Both the position numbers and the translations under genes were made by a program. From Brachypterus glaber (lineage: Eukaryota > Arthropoda > Insecta > Coleoptera > Kateretidae), in assembly GCA_958510825.1 (NCBI GenBank), contig OY294046.1, forward strand, positions 11,262,847 to 11,326,846: a stretch of DNA of 64,000 nucleotides. The letters are read 5' to 3'. Every line of letters starts with the position of its first letter. The stretch's first letter is position 1. Below the pieces are notes generated by a model. The model was not told the DNA's origin. It saw only the letters and a list, made by a program, of their open reading frames with translations, and made no database searches. This document shows, in pieces, positions 11,614 to 22,870 of the stretch.

Positions 11614-12027
11614 AATGGCGATTTCTCCCGTTAGATTAGACAGGGACAAAAGTTCTACCCAAAAAGGATAGAAGACATACATACACTCCCACTTCCACCC
11701 AACCAAACAAATTCTGTATTTGTTCTTTGTTGAACAAATACAATATTTACTTGGCCGGGCGAAAAGTGTAACAATTTAATTTTTATTAAAGAAATTACTG
11801 GCGCCATCTAAATTTTAGTAGAATTATCTTATTCTACAGATTCACATTAGCTATGTTCGTTCGTACCGCTCAGTGCTACACTTTCCGGCCAACCAAATAA
11901 ATACTGTATTTGTTGTACGAAAAACAAATACAGTATTTATTTGGTTGGCTGGAAAGTGTAGCACAAATGAGATAGAGATAGGGTAGACGTCTTTTGTTTC
12001 ATAATTCTAGTTGTAGAGATCTCCATT
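11614..12027. mobile_element. Double-hairpin MITE, copy 1
   Basis: 414-bp element bounded by AATGG...CCATT; the second copy (396 bp) is at 19779-20174. It contains two hairpins in series: 11697-11771 (ccaaccaaacaaattctgt paired with a complement) and 11875-11962, whose 40-bp arms from 'gctacactttccggccaacc' are almost perfect. Each hairpin contains 'tgtatttgtt' and its complement. No ORF. Confidence 0.75.
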
Positions 12028-13848
12028 CAATTCCAGTATGGCTTTTCCCTTTGGGTAGTTGGCCACACAGAACACTAGTTCAACACTGGTTGGCCAGCTC
12101 GATCTAGTATAATTTTCGGTCTACGCAAAACCGTCTCACTCTGTAGTGATGTTTGCGCAGACGCCTACTTATAAAAAAATTATCTCTTTGAAATTCATAA
12201 AAAAATATCCACGTGTACAACGAAATACATTGAATTTAATTTTAATATCACATATTAATATCACGACTCACTTAAAACTTTACAATTAAGCGAAAAGTCC
12301 TGTGCATATCAATGATTGCGATGCAGATGCTGGAATAAATCCGCCAAAGCGGCCATACTCGTCCCTTACAAAGATCACGCTGCGACTGAGGTTATGCCTA
12401 AGTGCTTTCATGGGGGTAGATGGGGGGCACCCCCCACCACGCTCGAGTTGGGAAAATCCACTGTTCAGTTGGTAAAACTGAGTGGCAGATTTCGGAAATT
12501 GGTAAAATAGTTGGTAAAATTGAGGGTTACATTTGGGAAATTGGTCAGTAAATCCTTCCGTCAGGGTTAAAGCTTTTTTGAGTTGGGAAAATTGGAGTAC
12601 CTGTTTTTTTTATTTAGTCATTGAAATTTTCTGTCAGGGGTAAAGATTTTTTTTTTTGAGTTGGGAAATTTCTCAATTTTAAGTTGAGAAATATCCCCCC
12701 CCCCAAAACAAAAAATGTTTCGAAGAACCACCGTTGATTCTTTTACGTTTTCAAGTAAATTTCTCGGTTTTATGTTTAAAGAATGTGTGAGGTTTGTCAA
12801 ACTGTTTTATAAATTTAAGGTCTGTCTGTATAATTTTTTTTTTAACCATAATAACTCGAAAACGCTTTAAGATAAAGACTTAAAATTTGGACCATAGGTT
12901 CCTTATCCAAAGGGAAAACTTTTTACCATGATAATTCGAGAACGCTCTGAGATAAACTTAAAAAAAATCAAAAAGAACTTTTCTTTAAATCAGTGATTTT
13001 TTTTTAGTATAAAATGTTTTTTTTAGGAATTCCTTCTAAAATTTCTAGAACACCTAGTGTACAAAATTTATATTTAATATGTACATTCTATAATAATAAT
13101 ATATGTATGTTTGAATAATAATTATCCATAATAATAGAACTATTGTTTAACTAGTACTAAATTATTAGTTGAAAAGTGGAACAATTAGTTCTGAAAGTGT
13201 TTTAGTTTTATTTTTTTCTGAGAACTAGATTGCATTTTTAATAACGTGTAATATGTGTCTTTAGATAAAAGACAATTCTAAATTAAGCTGATGCGATTTA
13301 CGTCACTGCTTGTAGGTAAAACAATGGACAACAATGCTGCCAACAAAACAACACTTTCCCTTAAAGTTCATTTTCATAAAAACCCTAAAATAATAAATTA
13401 AAAAAAATCAAAAAGAAAAGGTAAAAATAAAGGAAGCCGTGAAGATATGTAATGGTACGCATTCCATTGTATATTGCATTTTCCCATATAAAGCAACTTA
13501 AAAAACAAAAAAAACAAAAAAAAAATAATTTTTTTTTTAATTTAAAAAAAAAGTTTTCATTTTTTTTTTTATGAAGATTTTTTTTTTATATTTTTGGGTG
13601 TAGTATCACCCCTTAACATTTTGTAACCTATTTTTAAATCACTCTGTGTAGATGACTTTATGAATTTAAATATCACGGATCGTCACGGATCAGAGGGACA
13701 AAAGTGTGAAACACCGTCTGAAAGGATATCTTTCGTATTTTCTTAACATGTATAATAAATATCCACTTTAAACTTTAAACTTTAGAATATTTTTGACCCT
13801 TCGGCACAGTTTCTCCCAAGTCGAGGAACACTGGACATGCGGGTCCTT
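12028..13848. other. No gene seen; short local repeats
   Basis: 12430-12700 has recurring 'ttgggaaa' and 'gtcaggg(g)ttaaagc' phrases, probably a decayed element. 12845-12960 has two diverged copies of 'ataa(c)tcga(g)aacgct...gataaa'. 13434-13500 shares text with 3134. The ORF at 12316-12510 is GC-richer but has no recognised motif. Confidence 0.45.
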
Positions 13849-14102
13849 CAACGAACGAATAACTCTTCTTTCTAGAATACGCATACCGTTAATATAAAGT
13901 ATCGCCAACATCTCGGTTTGTTCGTAAACAAATAGTAGGTATATTTAGGCCTGAACAATAACAATTACCAGTAACTGGTATTGTTGTCTCTGTTAGAACA
14001 AAGATGTGCGAGTAAGACAGACGAATGTTTATGTTGCCGACGTTTTTGTCAGTTTTAACGAATGAAATGCCAATTCTAGAGGGAACAGTTATTAGTTCGT
14101 TG
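13849..14102. mobile_element. 254-bp hAT-like MITE, copy 1
   Basis: Starts CAACGAACGAATAACTCTTC and ends ATTAGTTCGTTG. Flanked by GGGTCCTT (13841-13848) and GAGTCCTT (14103-14110), an 8-bp duplication with one mismatch, which points to the hAT superfamily. Related copies are at 42471-42719 (opposite orientation) and 63758-64000 (cut by the window end). The shared interior includes 'gtgcgagtaagacagac' and 'acaaatagtaggtatatt'. Confidence 0.75.
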
Positions 14103-15528
14103 GAGTCCTTTGACAGACTAAAAGTTGCACTTTAAGAGAATCTAATGTGAGATGGTTTTTTTCGTGTATTCTTCATAGATTATGACGACTACGCGGAAAA
14201 ATCCATCTATAAATCATAACATGAAGTTCACATACATCATAATAGCCAATTTTTTGTGTAACACCGGTTAACCTTACGTTTATTATCCCCAACACTAAAC
14301 TCGTATAACCGACAGCTTCCACGAAAACGCATTGGTTATTTTCTTTGCCACAGGCTTGTGAATTTGCTGCAAATACACAATTTATAGGTTAGGTTTTGTG
14401 GTTAACCGTATCTAACCTACCTCCGTACCTAGGTTTAAATATGATCCGTTTATACGTGATAGTGACTCATATTGAAAGTATTTGCCGCGCGGGAAACGAA
14501 ACGTAGGAGTATAGACGTTGCGGGTAAGGAAGCGTGAAGCAGGAGGACGCTTTAAGCATGAGACACTATCATGTTTAAAGGAATTAGCCTATAGACGCGG
14601 TTACTAACAGTTAGTGACGTCATCGCATTCCCTCACTTTGTATGTAACCACTTCCCACAAAAATGAGTTTCAGTAACCCGGATAGTTCCGGTAACCCACA
14701 AAAAATTGGTTAATATTTTTTTCTCTCTCTCTCTGTATTTGGTCTTTTTCTTCCGAATAATTAACCAGGGTTTCTCTATATAATCATGAGGTTTCCAGTG
14801 CGCAAGTACTAATCGGATATGTATCCTGACTTGCGCACTATCACTGATAAATTACTACTGTAGTAATTTCCACGCTAATATAAAAAGTTATCATTAAAAA
14901 CACAAAAAAAATTATCTTCAAACGTCCATTATTATTAACTTAAAATTCAACAGTTTACACGATTAATAACCACAAATATATAGTTCACTTTAACTTGTAC
15001 ATAATACATTAATATAAAAATACTCTAGGCACATCATAGAAGACGGTAAAACAAAAATACACAAGGCACATCATAAAAGATGGCAAATTCGCTGCACTGG
15101 AATGTGCCAAGAAAGAAACATCCGTACCATTCAAAGGCCACGCTGTAACTGTGGTTAATATTTTAAAAAGGCAAGTTTCGATGACCTTGTTAAAGGTTAT
15201 TTACCAAATATGATAAATAAGTATAATTTTTAATCAAACTCTTTGGTACCTGTATATTTTACGTTTTATACCTGTAATTATGAGCCCATCATGGTACCGA
15301 CCTTGCCCATTACCGTTTAAATTTTGTCCAAATTAACATACCCATAAACTATTAAAATATCATACTGAATAGGTGTATTCAGGTATTTGTAAGTAGTGAA
15401 TACTATACATTTTTTTAAATTTTATCTAAAGTAAGTAGGTATGGTACTAGCTATCTAGGTACTAAAAGTCAGGGGCGCACCGGGGGGAGAGGGGCTGTAG
15501 CCGTCCCGTTTCGTGTAGAGGATTCCTT
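14103..15528. other. No gene seen; two small hairpins
   Basis: 14455-14574 has 'tgatagtgactcat' pairing with 'catgagacactatca' around a GC-rich centre. 14796-14844 has perfect 11-bp arms 'agtgcgcaagt'/'acttgcgcact'. 15148-15232 has a short C-terminal-LINE-like reading (F-K-K-A...L-V-K-G-Y-L then stop) too short to call. Confidence 0.5.
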
Positions 15529-15672
15529 AAACCAAGAACACGTGTCTTTCGATATGTCCAAAGCCATATTCGATTGTTTCAATGCTATAATTTCATTGAA
15601 CCAAGGACAATGATTCTGGTTCAAAGAATATGGCTTTCAACATATCGAATGACACGTATCCTTGGTTCAAGA
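15529..15672. repeat. Long-armed hairpin with 'accaag' motifs
   Basis: Arms of about 45 bp ('taaaccaagaacacgtgtc', 'tcgatatgt', 'aaagccatattc') pair with 15610-15672. The repeated 'ttggttcaa/aaccaag' wording resembles 38870-39240. No coding capacity. Confidence 0.6.
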
Positions 15673-15935
15673 AATTGTTTTTTTCTGTGTAATAATTAAA
15701 AATTCATAAACGTATTTAGCGACACATCGGCAAATAGAAACACTGGTTGAAAGTCAACAGCAAAGCTTATCTTACCAGTATAAAGGTGTTAAAGTTTCCG
15801 TGTTGACAGCGCCGTTTCGACCTCAATTGGTCTCATCAGCTCATCATTGTGATTCACAAACCTTGCTGTTAACATTCAACCAATTTTTATGTTTGTCCCA
15901 TAAGCTACTAAACACATTTTCAAAAAATAGTTATT

Positions 15936-16066
15936 TATAATACAAGGGCGAAAAGTTAAATTTTTCGATTGAGTAGGTTTTTAGAAGCCGAGGGCCGGCC
16001 GATAGCGCCGGCCCGAAGGTAATAAACCTACCAAATCGAAATTTAACTTTTTGCCCGTGTATTATA
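15936..16066. repeat. GC-capped hairpin element
   Basis: Arms starting 'tataatacaagggcgaaaag' pair with 'ctttttgcccgtgtattata'. The tip is 'gagggccggccgatagcgcc', the most GC-rich stretch in the neighbourhood. It forms one nearly continuous stem of about 60 bp. Confidence 0.75.
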
Positions 16067-16208
16067 CAATATTTTTTATTCAATTGTTACTAATTATAAT
16101 AAATTATTAAAATATACTTAAATTTAAAGTGCAACAAATATTTCTTTTTACTGTCTTATTACTTATCTAGTTATCCATTTTTTCTTGTTTAAAATTCAGT
16201 GTAGATAA

Positions 16209-17527
16209 CCTTATAACTACGAATTAATAAAAAATTATTTAACAAATAGATTTCAAAATGTAAAAATTGGAAATTGTTTTAGTAGTAAGTCAGAGATTAT
16301 TATGGGAGTCCCACAGGGCACGGTCCTGGGCCCGATTCTGTTTTTAATTTATATAAATTCCATAGCTAGCATAAAAAATATGTCTGGTCATATTGTGTCT
16401 TTTGCGGATGATACTGCAATGGTTTTTTCTGATAATAGTTGGGAGGGTGTTAGAAATAAAGCGGAAAATGAACTTTCCTTAGTCTGTAACTGGCTCAAAA
16501 TAAGCAAACTCTCTCTAAATGTAAGTAAAAGTAACTTTTTAGCTTTTTCACCATATATTAACGGTCAACCCGATTTCAATTTTCTATATATTCACAGTAA
16601 TAACTGCACTAAAAATAATTGTCAGTGCCCAAAAATTGAAAAGACATACCAAGTTAAATATTTAGGTTTGTTATTAGATCAACATTTACGTTGGGACAAA
16701 CATATACATTACCTTTCGAATAAAATTAGACAAACCTTACCTAAATTTTATATTCTTAGAAATATTTAAAAAAAAAATGAATTAATTCTTATATATAAGG
16801 CTCTTGTTGAATCTATTATTAGTTATTGTGTTTCAATTTGGGGTGCGCTTCACAAAAATTCTCTTATTAATCTACAAACTACGCAGAATACAATTCTTAA
16901 AGTTATCCTTCATAAAGTAAAGTTATTTAACACTGAATTGCTCTATAATGAAGCTAAAGTACTTACTATTCAAAAATTGTACATTTTTAAGTGCCTTATA
17001 TGGGCATTTAAAAACAGGATCCCCTATTGCCCTACTACCAACACCAGATTCACATTTAATAATTTAGCAATTCCTTTATTTAAAAAATGTTTTACTCAAA
17101 GGTTTATATTATACGCAGCTCCCAAGTTGTATAATCAATTGCCCGATATTATAAAAGAAATTAAAACAATTAAACTTTTTAAAACTAACGTAAAAAATAT
17201 AATTCTAAATGATATTATTAACTTTAAATATCCATTCTAAGATCCCCTTTTCCCTGTACGCTCGTTTTTGCTTTACTTTTGACCCTTATCTCTTTTTATC
17301 TCGCTTGACTAATGTTATTTTATTTTTATGTCTATACCTTAACACTGGTCAGTAGAAGTAGAATTAAGTCAATATTTACTTAGATTAATTTTTAGTACTT
17401 AGTATTACGTATAAATTAAGATTATTTTTTGTACATATACATACAAGCATTATGTTGCTTAGGTTATTGTATGAAAAATGTAAAAAATTGTACATCTACA
17501 ATAAATTATTATTATTATTATTATTAA
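16209..17527 (+). pseudogene. LINE ORF2 fragment: reverse transcriptase C-terminal half
   Basis: The open frame from 16209 gives a Y-L-T-N-R-F-Q-N-V motif, then G-V-P-Q-G-T-V-L-G-P-I-L-F (from 16302) and F-A-D-D at 16401-16412, the RT catalytic box (Y/F-A-D-D) with both aspartates. A C-x4-C-x-C stretch and Y-L-G...D-Q-H-L-R-W-D-K-H follow, standard for jockey/CR1-like RTs. A TAA at 16767-16769 breaks the frame, but the same frame continues to 17240 through A-L-V-E-S-I-I-S-Y-C, W-G and L-Y-N-Q-L-P, so a single nonsense mutation separates two otherwise intact halves. The 3' UTR ends AATAAATTATTATT. There is no endonuclease or 5' RT, so it is 5'-truncated and inactive. The 18.9-kb copy is a related relative. 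Confidence 0.9.
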
Positions 17528-17796
17528 CAGGCTATTAAAATGGTTCTCTTCGAACCACTCGGTATAATAGTATTAACATAAATGCAAAGATAAAAAATCG
17601 TTAATGCAGAGAAAACACATAATATCAAAAGATAAAACAAACGAGAACAAAAATGCATAATATGCATATAAAAGTATATTTCAAAACAGTATACTACTGC
17701 AGTATCGAATTTATGCTACATAATTAAATGTGTACATAGGTATTTTATACTTACTTGATACGATAATCACAATATTATTACTATTATATGATTATA
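17528..17796. repeat. Fragment of the 20-22 kb repeat
   Basis: Words such as 'aaaatgcataa', 'gaatttatgctacataat' and 'ttgatacgataatca' recur in 20335-22620, so this appears to be a diverged piece of the same locally amplified repeat. Confidence 0.45.
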
Positions 17797-18522
17797 CAGT
17801 GCGGTCCAAAAGTCACCCCCCCCCCTTTAACTTTTTAACGAGTTGATATATCGACTTCAAATTTAGAACTCTTAAATAAGACAACTTAAACTATCTTCTA
17901 GCATATATTTGATATTTTCAGCTCTTAAAATGTGGGCAGGGGGCATGGGGGGACATTTTTTAAATGAAAAGGGGGGTCGTGTGATACATCATTTTAAAGC
18001 TTATAAAATTCTCTATTTAAACTAATATTTTTAAATTTTTTAAAAATGTTTTTTAAGGTTTTGATTTTTTATTTTTTTTGTGCTAAAACATTCGATATTT
18101 TAAGTTTTTTTTTTATAAATTTTGATTTATGTCAACTAAAATTAGTTTAAAAGTATAATTAACATTTTTTTATGATGAAATTAGGCATTTTTTAAAAATT
18201 ATTTGTTCTTTTTTTAGAGGAATTTTGACATTAATACCCATTTTCAACCCCATTTTAAACCCAAAAATATTTTTTTTTTATTTAAAAATATGAAGTTAAA
18301 TGGAGAATTTTATAAGCTTTAAAATGATGTATTACACGACCCCCCTTTCCATTTAAAAAAATGTGCCCCCATGCCCCCCTGCCCACATTTTAAGAGCTGA
18401 AAGTATTAAATATATGCTAAAAGATAGTTTAAGTTGTCTTATTTAAAAGTTCCAAATTTGAAGACGATATCTCAACTGGTTCAAAAGTTAAGAGGGGGGG
18501 GGGTGACTTTTGGACCGCTCTG
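17797..18522. mobile_element. 726-bp TA-type inverted-repeat element
   Basis: Begins CAGTGCGGTCCAAAAGTC and ends with GACTTTTGGACCGCTCTG, with TA on each side (17795-17796, 18523-18524). Arms extend about 260 bp through a C-tract/G-tract pair, 'taagacaacttaaactat', 'gtgggcagggggcatggggg' and 'aaaggggggtcgtgtgata'. The core is shared with 28531-29301 and 47776-48598, although the outermost ends differ. Non-autonomous, probably Tc1/mariner-like. Confidence 0.85.
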
Positions 18523-18639
18523 TATGATTATAATATGATAATAATGTGATTATAATTTGATATGAATCAGCGAAAAGTATATTTTGTCAAAATATATTAT
18601 TTGCTTGTTTTCAATAAAACTTTCTATATTTTTAAAAAA

Positions 18640-18890
18640 CGACTTTCTTTTTTATAAACTAATTCATTAAACTGAAACACAAACAAAAGTGGTCCTAATA
18701 ATGATCCTTGTGGAACTCTTTATGTTAGTAGTCATGTGGCTGCAAAATAGTAAACTTTAGAATTTATATTTTTAAACTCGCATTAATTCTTGTTTGTTGT
18801 ACTTTATTAGTAATAATAAATTATTACTCACTAAAACTGTTTTTAAAATAGACTTTAAGACATTTGAAAATGGTTTATTCGATCCATTTA
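18640..18890 (-). pseudogene. Degenerate RT fragment (VPQGS core), minus strand
   Basis: The minus strand at about 18689-18718 reads R-V-P-Q-G-S-L-L-G-P-L-L-F, the conserved RT motif normally G-V-P-Q-G-S-x-L-G-P. Flanking codons contain stops. Four similar pieces lie at about 21588, 21970, 22330 and 22718. It is opposite in orientation to the LINE that follows. Confidence 0.6.
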
Positions 18891-18897
18891 AATTAAT

Positions 18898-19575
18898 TTG
18901 GAACGAAAATTTAGGAGAAGTTTTACTTTATTCTCTAGTACACAAGCGGGTCAGCCTATTTACGACATGTTGAAAATTCATAAAAACGACTGTATTGTGC
19001 AACCATGCAGTTGTCCAAGAATATATAAGACTTACAAAATTAAATACCTAGGTGTCATGGTCGACCAACATCTTCGTTGGGACGAACACAGCTTCTACTT
19101 GAGTAAAAAACTAAGGCAAATGATTCACAAATTTTACATTTTACGTGACTTTTTATCAAAAAATACCGTAATTAATGTTTACAAGGCGCTAGTTGAATCC
19201 GTACTCAGCTACTGTATTACAGTATGGGGCGGTATGCACGAAAACTCGTTAGGTCCACTCCAAGTTACACAAAATACATTGCTTAAAATTATATTAAACA
19301 AAAATAAACTTTATGAAACAGATCAACTATATACTGAAGCTCAAGTATTTTCAGTTGGGAAATTTTATGTCTATCGTTGCCTATTGTGGGCTTTTAAAAC
19401 TAAACAAAGTAATATAAAAAATAACACAAGATTTGAAAGTTCTTTAAATATTCCGTTGTTTAAAAAAACTCTTACGCAAAGGTTTATTTTGTATAATGCT
19501 CCCACCCTATATAACAAACTTCCTGAGAACTGCAAGTTAATATCAAAATTTAATATATTTAAATTAAACTATTAG
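18898..19575 (+). CDS. 5'-truncated LINE ORF2: RT C-terminal region (225 aa)
   Basis: Uninterrupted frame encoding the region after the RT active site. A C32-x4-C37-x-C39 cluster is followed by a Y-L-G-V...D-Q-H-L-R-W-D-E-H segment, A-L-V-E-S-V-L-S-Y-C, W-G-G, Q-N-T-L-L-K, and the C-terminal Y-N-A-P-T-L-Y-N-K-L-P. It aligns along its length with the LINE at 16209-17240. The RT catalytic F-A-D-D box and everything upstream are missing, so it cannot be active despite the open frame. The methionine at 18898 is only the first ATG in the remnant; similarity begins at about residue 8. The 3' UTR runs to about 20260 and is interrupted by a MITE at 19779-20174. Clade: jockey/CR1-like by motif only. 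Confidence 0.8.
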   Translation: MERKFRRSFTLFSSTQAGQPIYDMLKIHKNDCIVQPCSCPRIYKTYKIKYLGVMVDQHLRWDEHSFYLSKKLRQMIHKFYILRDFLSKNTVINVYKALVESVLSYCITVWGGMHENSLGPLQVTQNTLLKIILNKNKLYETDQLYTEAQVFSVGKFYVYRCLLWAFKTKQSNIKNNTRFESSLNIPLFKKTLTQRFILYNAPTLYNKLPENCKLISKFNIFKLNY

Positions 19576-20221
19576 TACTGTCAAACTCAATAAATCTTAA
19601 AACTTAATTAAGTAATCCAACTGTAATGACTTTTTCTTCATCCAAATTTTCTCATTTTTTTTTATTAAACTCCTTTTTTTTGCTATTATTATTAAAAATT
19701 TGTATCGATATAAGTTAAAATTAAATTGCCATATGTATCATATACTGCCACTTACAGCACAAGCATTTATGCTTAGGTAATGGAGATTTCTCCCATTAGA
19801 TTAAACAGGGACAAAAGTTCTACCCAAAAAGGATAGAAGACATACATACACTCCCACTTCCACCCAACCAAACAAATTCTGTATTTGTTCTTTGTTGAAC
19901 AAATACAATATTTACTTGGCCGGGCGAAAAGTGTAAAGAAATTACTGGCGCCATCTAAATTTTAGTAGAATTATCTTATTCTACAGATTCACATTAGCTA
20001 TGTTCGTTCGTGCCGCTCACTGCTACACCTTCCGGCCAACCAAATAAATACTGTATTTGTTGTGTCAAAAACAAATACAGTATTTATTTGGTTGGCTCGA
20101 AAGTGTAGCACAAATAAGATAGAGATAGGGTAGACGTCTTTTGTTTCATAATTCTAGTTGTAGAGATCTCCATTGTTGGTATACCTATATTTTTTGTAAA
20201 ATAATATCTTGACTTGAATAA

Positions 20222-20252
<31 letters not shown>

Positions 20253-20260
20253 TATTATTA
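19576..20260 (+). mobile_element. LINE 3' UTR with nested MITE
   Basis: AT-rich 3' UTR of the LINE above, ending 'gacttgaataaatttatta' followed by (ATT)n at about 20221-20253. The MITE sits inside it, so it landed after the LINE. Confidence 0.6.
19779..20174. mobile_element. Double-hairpin MITE, copy 2
   Basis: Same element and orientation as 11614-12027, with AATGG...CCATT ends and both internal hairpins. It lacks a short 'caatttaatttttatt' segment present in copy 1. Confidence 0.75.
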
Positions 20261-20352
20261 TTTACGTTTATTTAAAATGTTTAGATCGACTGCATTTTAC
20301 GAGTTTACAAGATTATTATTAAAAGATCAAAAAAATGAGAATAAAAATGCAT

Positions 20353-20496
20353 AAAGTCCTATCCAGAGGCTTGCATAACGTGCATAATACATAACGATAC
20401 GATGCCGTGATTGGCTTGATGTGCCGTCATGTATCTTGTGCGCAGGCTTATGGACGTTATGTTAGCTCGCATAAGAGCCTGTGGATAGGTCCTTTT
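20353..20496. mobile_element. 144-bp MITE, copy 1
   Basis: TIRs AAAGTCCTATCCAGAGGCTT / complement of AAGGACCTATCCACAGGCTC. The interior 'ccgtgattggcttgatgtgc' and 'catgtatcttgt' recur in the copy at 63593-63742. Confidence 0.7.
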
Positions 20497-20589
20497 TACA
20501 CATAAAAGTAGGTGCAGGAATATTTTAAAACCGTATAGAATTTATGCTACATAATACAAAATCAGTAAAAAATACTCGGAAAAATAATG

Positions 20590-20810
20590 AAGCTGAAGTT
20601 TGCAACGTTTTTTTACAACGGAAATTAAAATATTATATTAAAGCACTTATTCCATAACACGCTTTAAGCGGACTAGTAATTTAGAAAACTCGCCGCAAGC
20701 GGCTTATTTTCTAAACTTGTACTCGTGCTCTAAAAACGTATGTTATAAAACTAGTACTTTAATATACTATTTGAATTTTCGTTTCAAAAAAACGTTGCAA
20801 ACTTCAGCTT
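20590..20810. repeat. 221-bp GC-capped hairpin element
   Basis: Terminal arms 'aagctgaagtttgcaacgtt' (20590) and complement (ending 20810) continue for about 55 bp. The middle has 'ctcgccgcaagcggct' at about 20688-20703. One of the clearest members of the GC-tipped hairpin class. Confidence 0.75.
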
Positions 20811-20869
20811 TGTGAAAAATATATTCTGACAAAGTATATTTGTTTTTTTTGTTAAATAATATTTTAATC

Positions 20870-22870
20870 ATTATTAAGGAGACAGACAAAGGCGGCCTTG
20901 AGGCACTCTGCATTAGTATGCATTTGGGTGCAAAATAGCAAGTTTTAAAATTTATATTTTTGAACTCGCATTTTGTTTTAAAATTATCAAAGGTAAATTA
21001 CCATTTCGATTATTGAAAAATCAATTAATAAAACTATTAATTATTGTTTTTCATAACAAAGTTTAGAAAATAGAAAATTAAGTATTAATTCATTTATTAT
21101 ATTGATTTTGTTCGAATTTAAAAGAAGTATGGAATAGTAAGAAACCAAAACAAAAAAACTATAGATGAAGTTCTCAATATGATACGCATCAGTAAAAAAT
21201 ATATTTTGATAAAATATAATCGTTGAATTGAATTGAATTACATCCAAATTAGTGTTTTTTTTTTAATTATAATTATTAATCAATATATTTTGGAAATTAA
21301 ATAAAACAATTTTATTTTCTTTTTTAGTTTTAAAAGTAAAATGATTATGTTATTTGTGTTAATTTTATAAAAAATAAAAAAAAACTTTTTGGTATTATAT
21401 GCATGATATATAAAGATGTGTCATAAATTTCCCAAGTAGAAGCTTTATTATAAAACTAAGCATGAAGTTAAGCTATAATAACCCTAAAAACAAAAATTTA
21501 GCAAAAAAAATGTTTCTTTTTAATTATTTCTATGCTCATGCAGTAATGGGTTAAATCTGGATCAATAAACTGAAAGAAAAACAAAAGTGGTCCTAACAAT
21601 GATTCTTGTGGAACTCTTTATATAAGTAGTCAAATGACTGCAAAATAGTAAACTTTAAAAGTTTTATTGTCAAACTCGCATTAATTCCTGTGTTTGTTGT
21701 AGTAAACCTGACTAAAACTGTTTTAATTTTATAAAAAATAAAAAAAGTAATTTTTGAACTTTTTGGTTTTCTTTGCATGATATCCTATATAAAGGATGTG
21801 TCATAAATTTCCCAAGTAGAAGCTTTATTATAAAACTAAGCATGAAGTTAAGCTAAAATAACCCTAAAAACGAAAATTTAGCAAAAAAAAATGTTTCTTT
21901 TTAATTATTTCTATGCTCATGCAGTAATGGGTTAAATCTGGACCAATAAACTGAAAGAAAAACAAAAGCGGTCCTAACGATGATCCTTGTGGAGAAACTT
22001 TTTATATAAGTAGTCAAATTACTTCAAAATATTAAACTTTAAAAGTTTTATTGTCAAACTCGCATTAATTCCTGTGTTTGTTGTAGTAAACCTGACTAAA
22101 ACTGTTTTTTAAAATAGAAATTTGCAAATGATTCATTTGAATTCATTTGAAATTAAGTTCTACTCAACTGAAAATGTTTAGATCGATACGAGTGTGCCAA
22201 GTATATTTTTTTATACGATAATCAGAATATGATACGCATCGGCGACAAATATATTTTAAAAAATGTATTTGTTTTTATGTTTATACTATTTTTGAAACTG
22301 GATCATTAAACTGAAAGACAAACAAAAGCGGTCCTAACCATGATCCTTGTGGAACTCTTTATATAAGTAGTCAAATGACTGCAAAATAGTAAACTTTAAA
22401 ATTTATATTGTTGAATTTAAAATAGAAATTTGCAAATGATTAATCTGAATTCATTTGGAATTAAGTTCTATTTAATTGAAAATGTTTAGATAGATACGAG
22501 TTTACGAAATATTATCAAAAGGTACAAAGGCTACAAAACCAAAAGTGTATGATACGATTATCAGAATATGTCCAAACCAAATGTGTATCAAGTATATTTG
22601 ATACAATAATCAGAATATGATACGCATCAGCGACAAATATATTTAAAAAAATGTATTTGTTTTTACGTTTATGCTATTTTTAAAACTGGATCATTAAACT
22701 GAAAGACAAACAAAAGTGGACCTAACATTGCTCCTTGTGGAACTCATAATAGTAATCTTATAAAAGCAGCCATAGTATTGTAAATTTTGAAATGTTTAAA
22801 CTATAAATCATTAATTAATGTTTAAACTATAAATCATTAATTAATCGAGGTTTTAATCGAGTTTAATGGT
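20870..22870. repeat. Tandem array of RT-fragment-bearing repeat units
   Basis: Units of about 360-390 bp repeat head to tail. Landmarks 'actgaaaga(c/a)aaacaaaag', 'tccttgtggaactcttta', 'tataagtagtcaaatga' and 'gcaaaatagtaaacttta' occur near 21570, 21950, 22310 and 22690. The pair 21352-21725 / 21732-22105 is especially similar ('cccaagtagaagctttatt', 'atgctcatgcagtaatgg'). On the minus strand each unit carries a decayed VPQ(G/E)SLLGP motif. This is local amplification of a dead LINE segment. Confidence 0.75.

Noticed and set aside
15148..15232. Short LINE-like C-terminal reading
   Set aside because: Only about 20 residues agree with the pattern and the preceding frame is interrupted, so below the level I would annotate.
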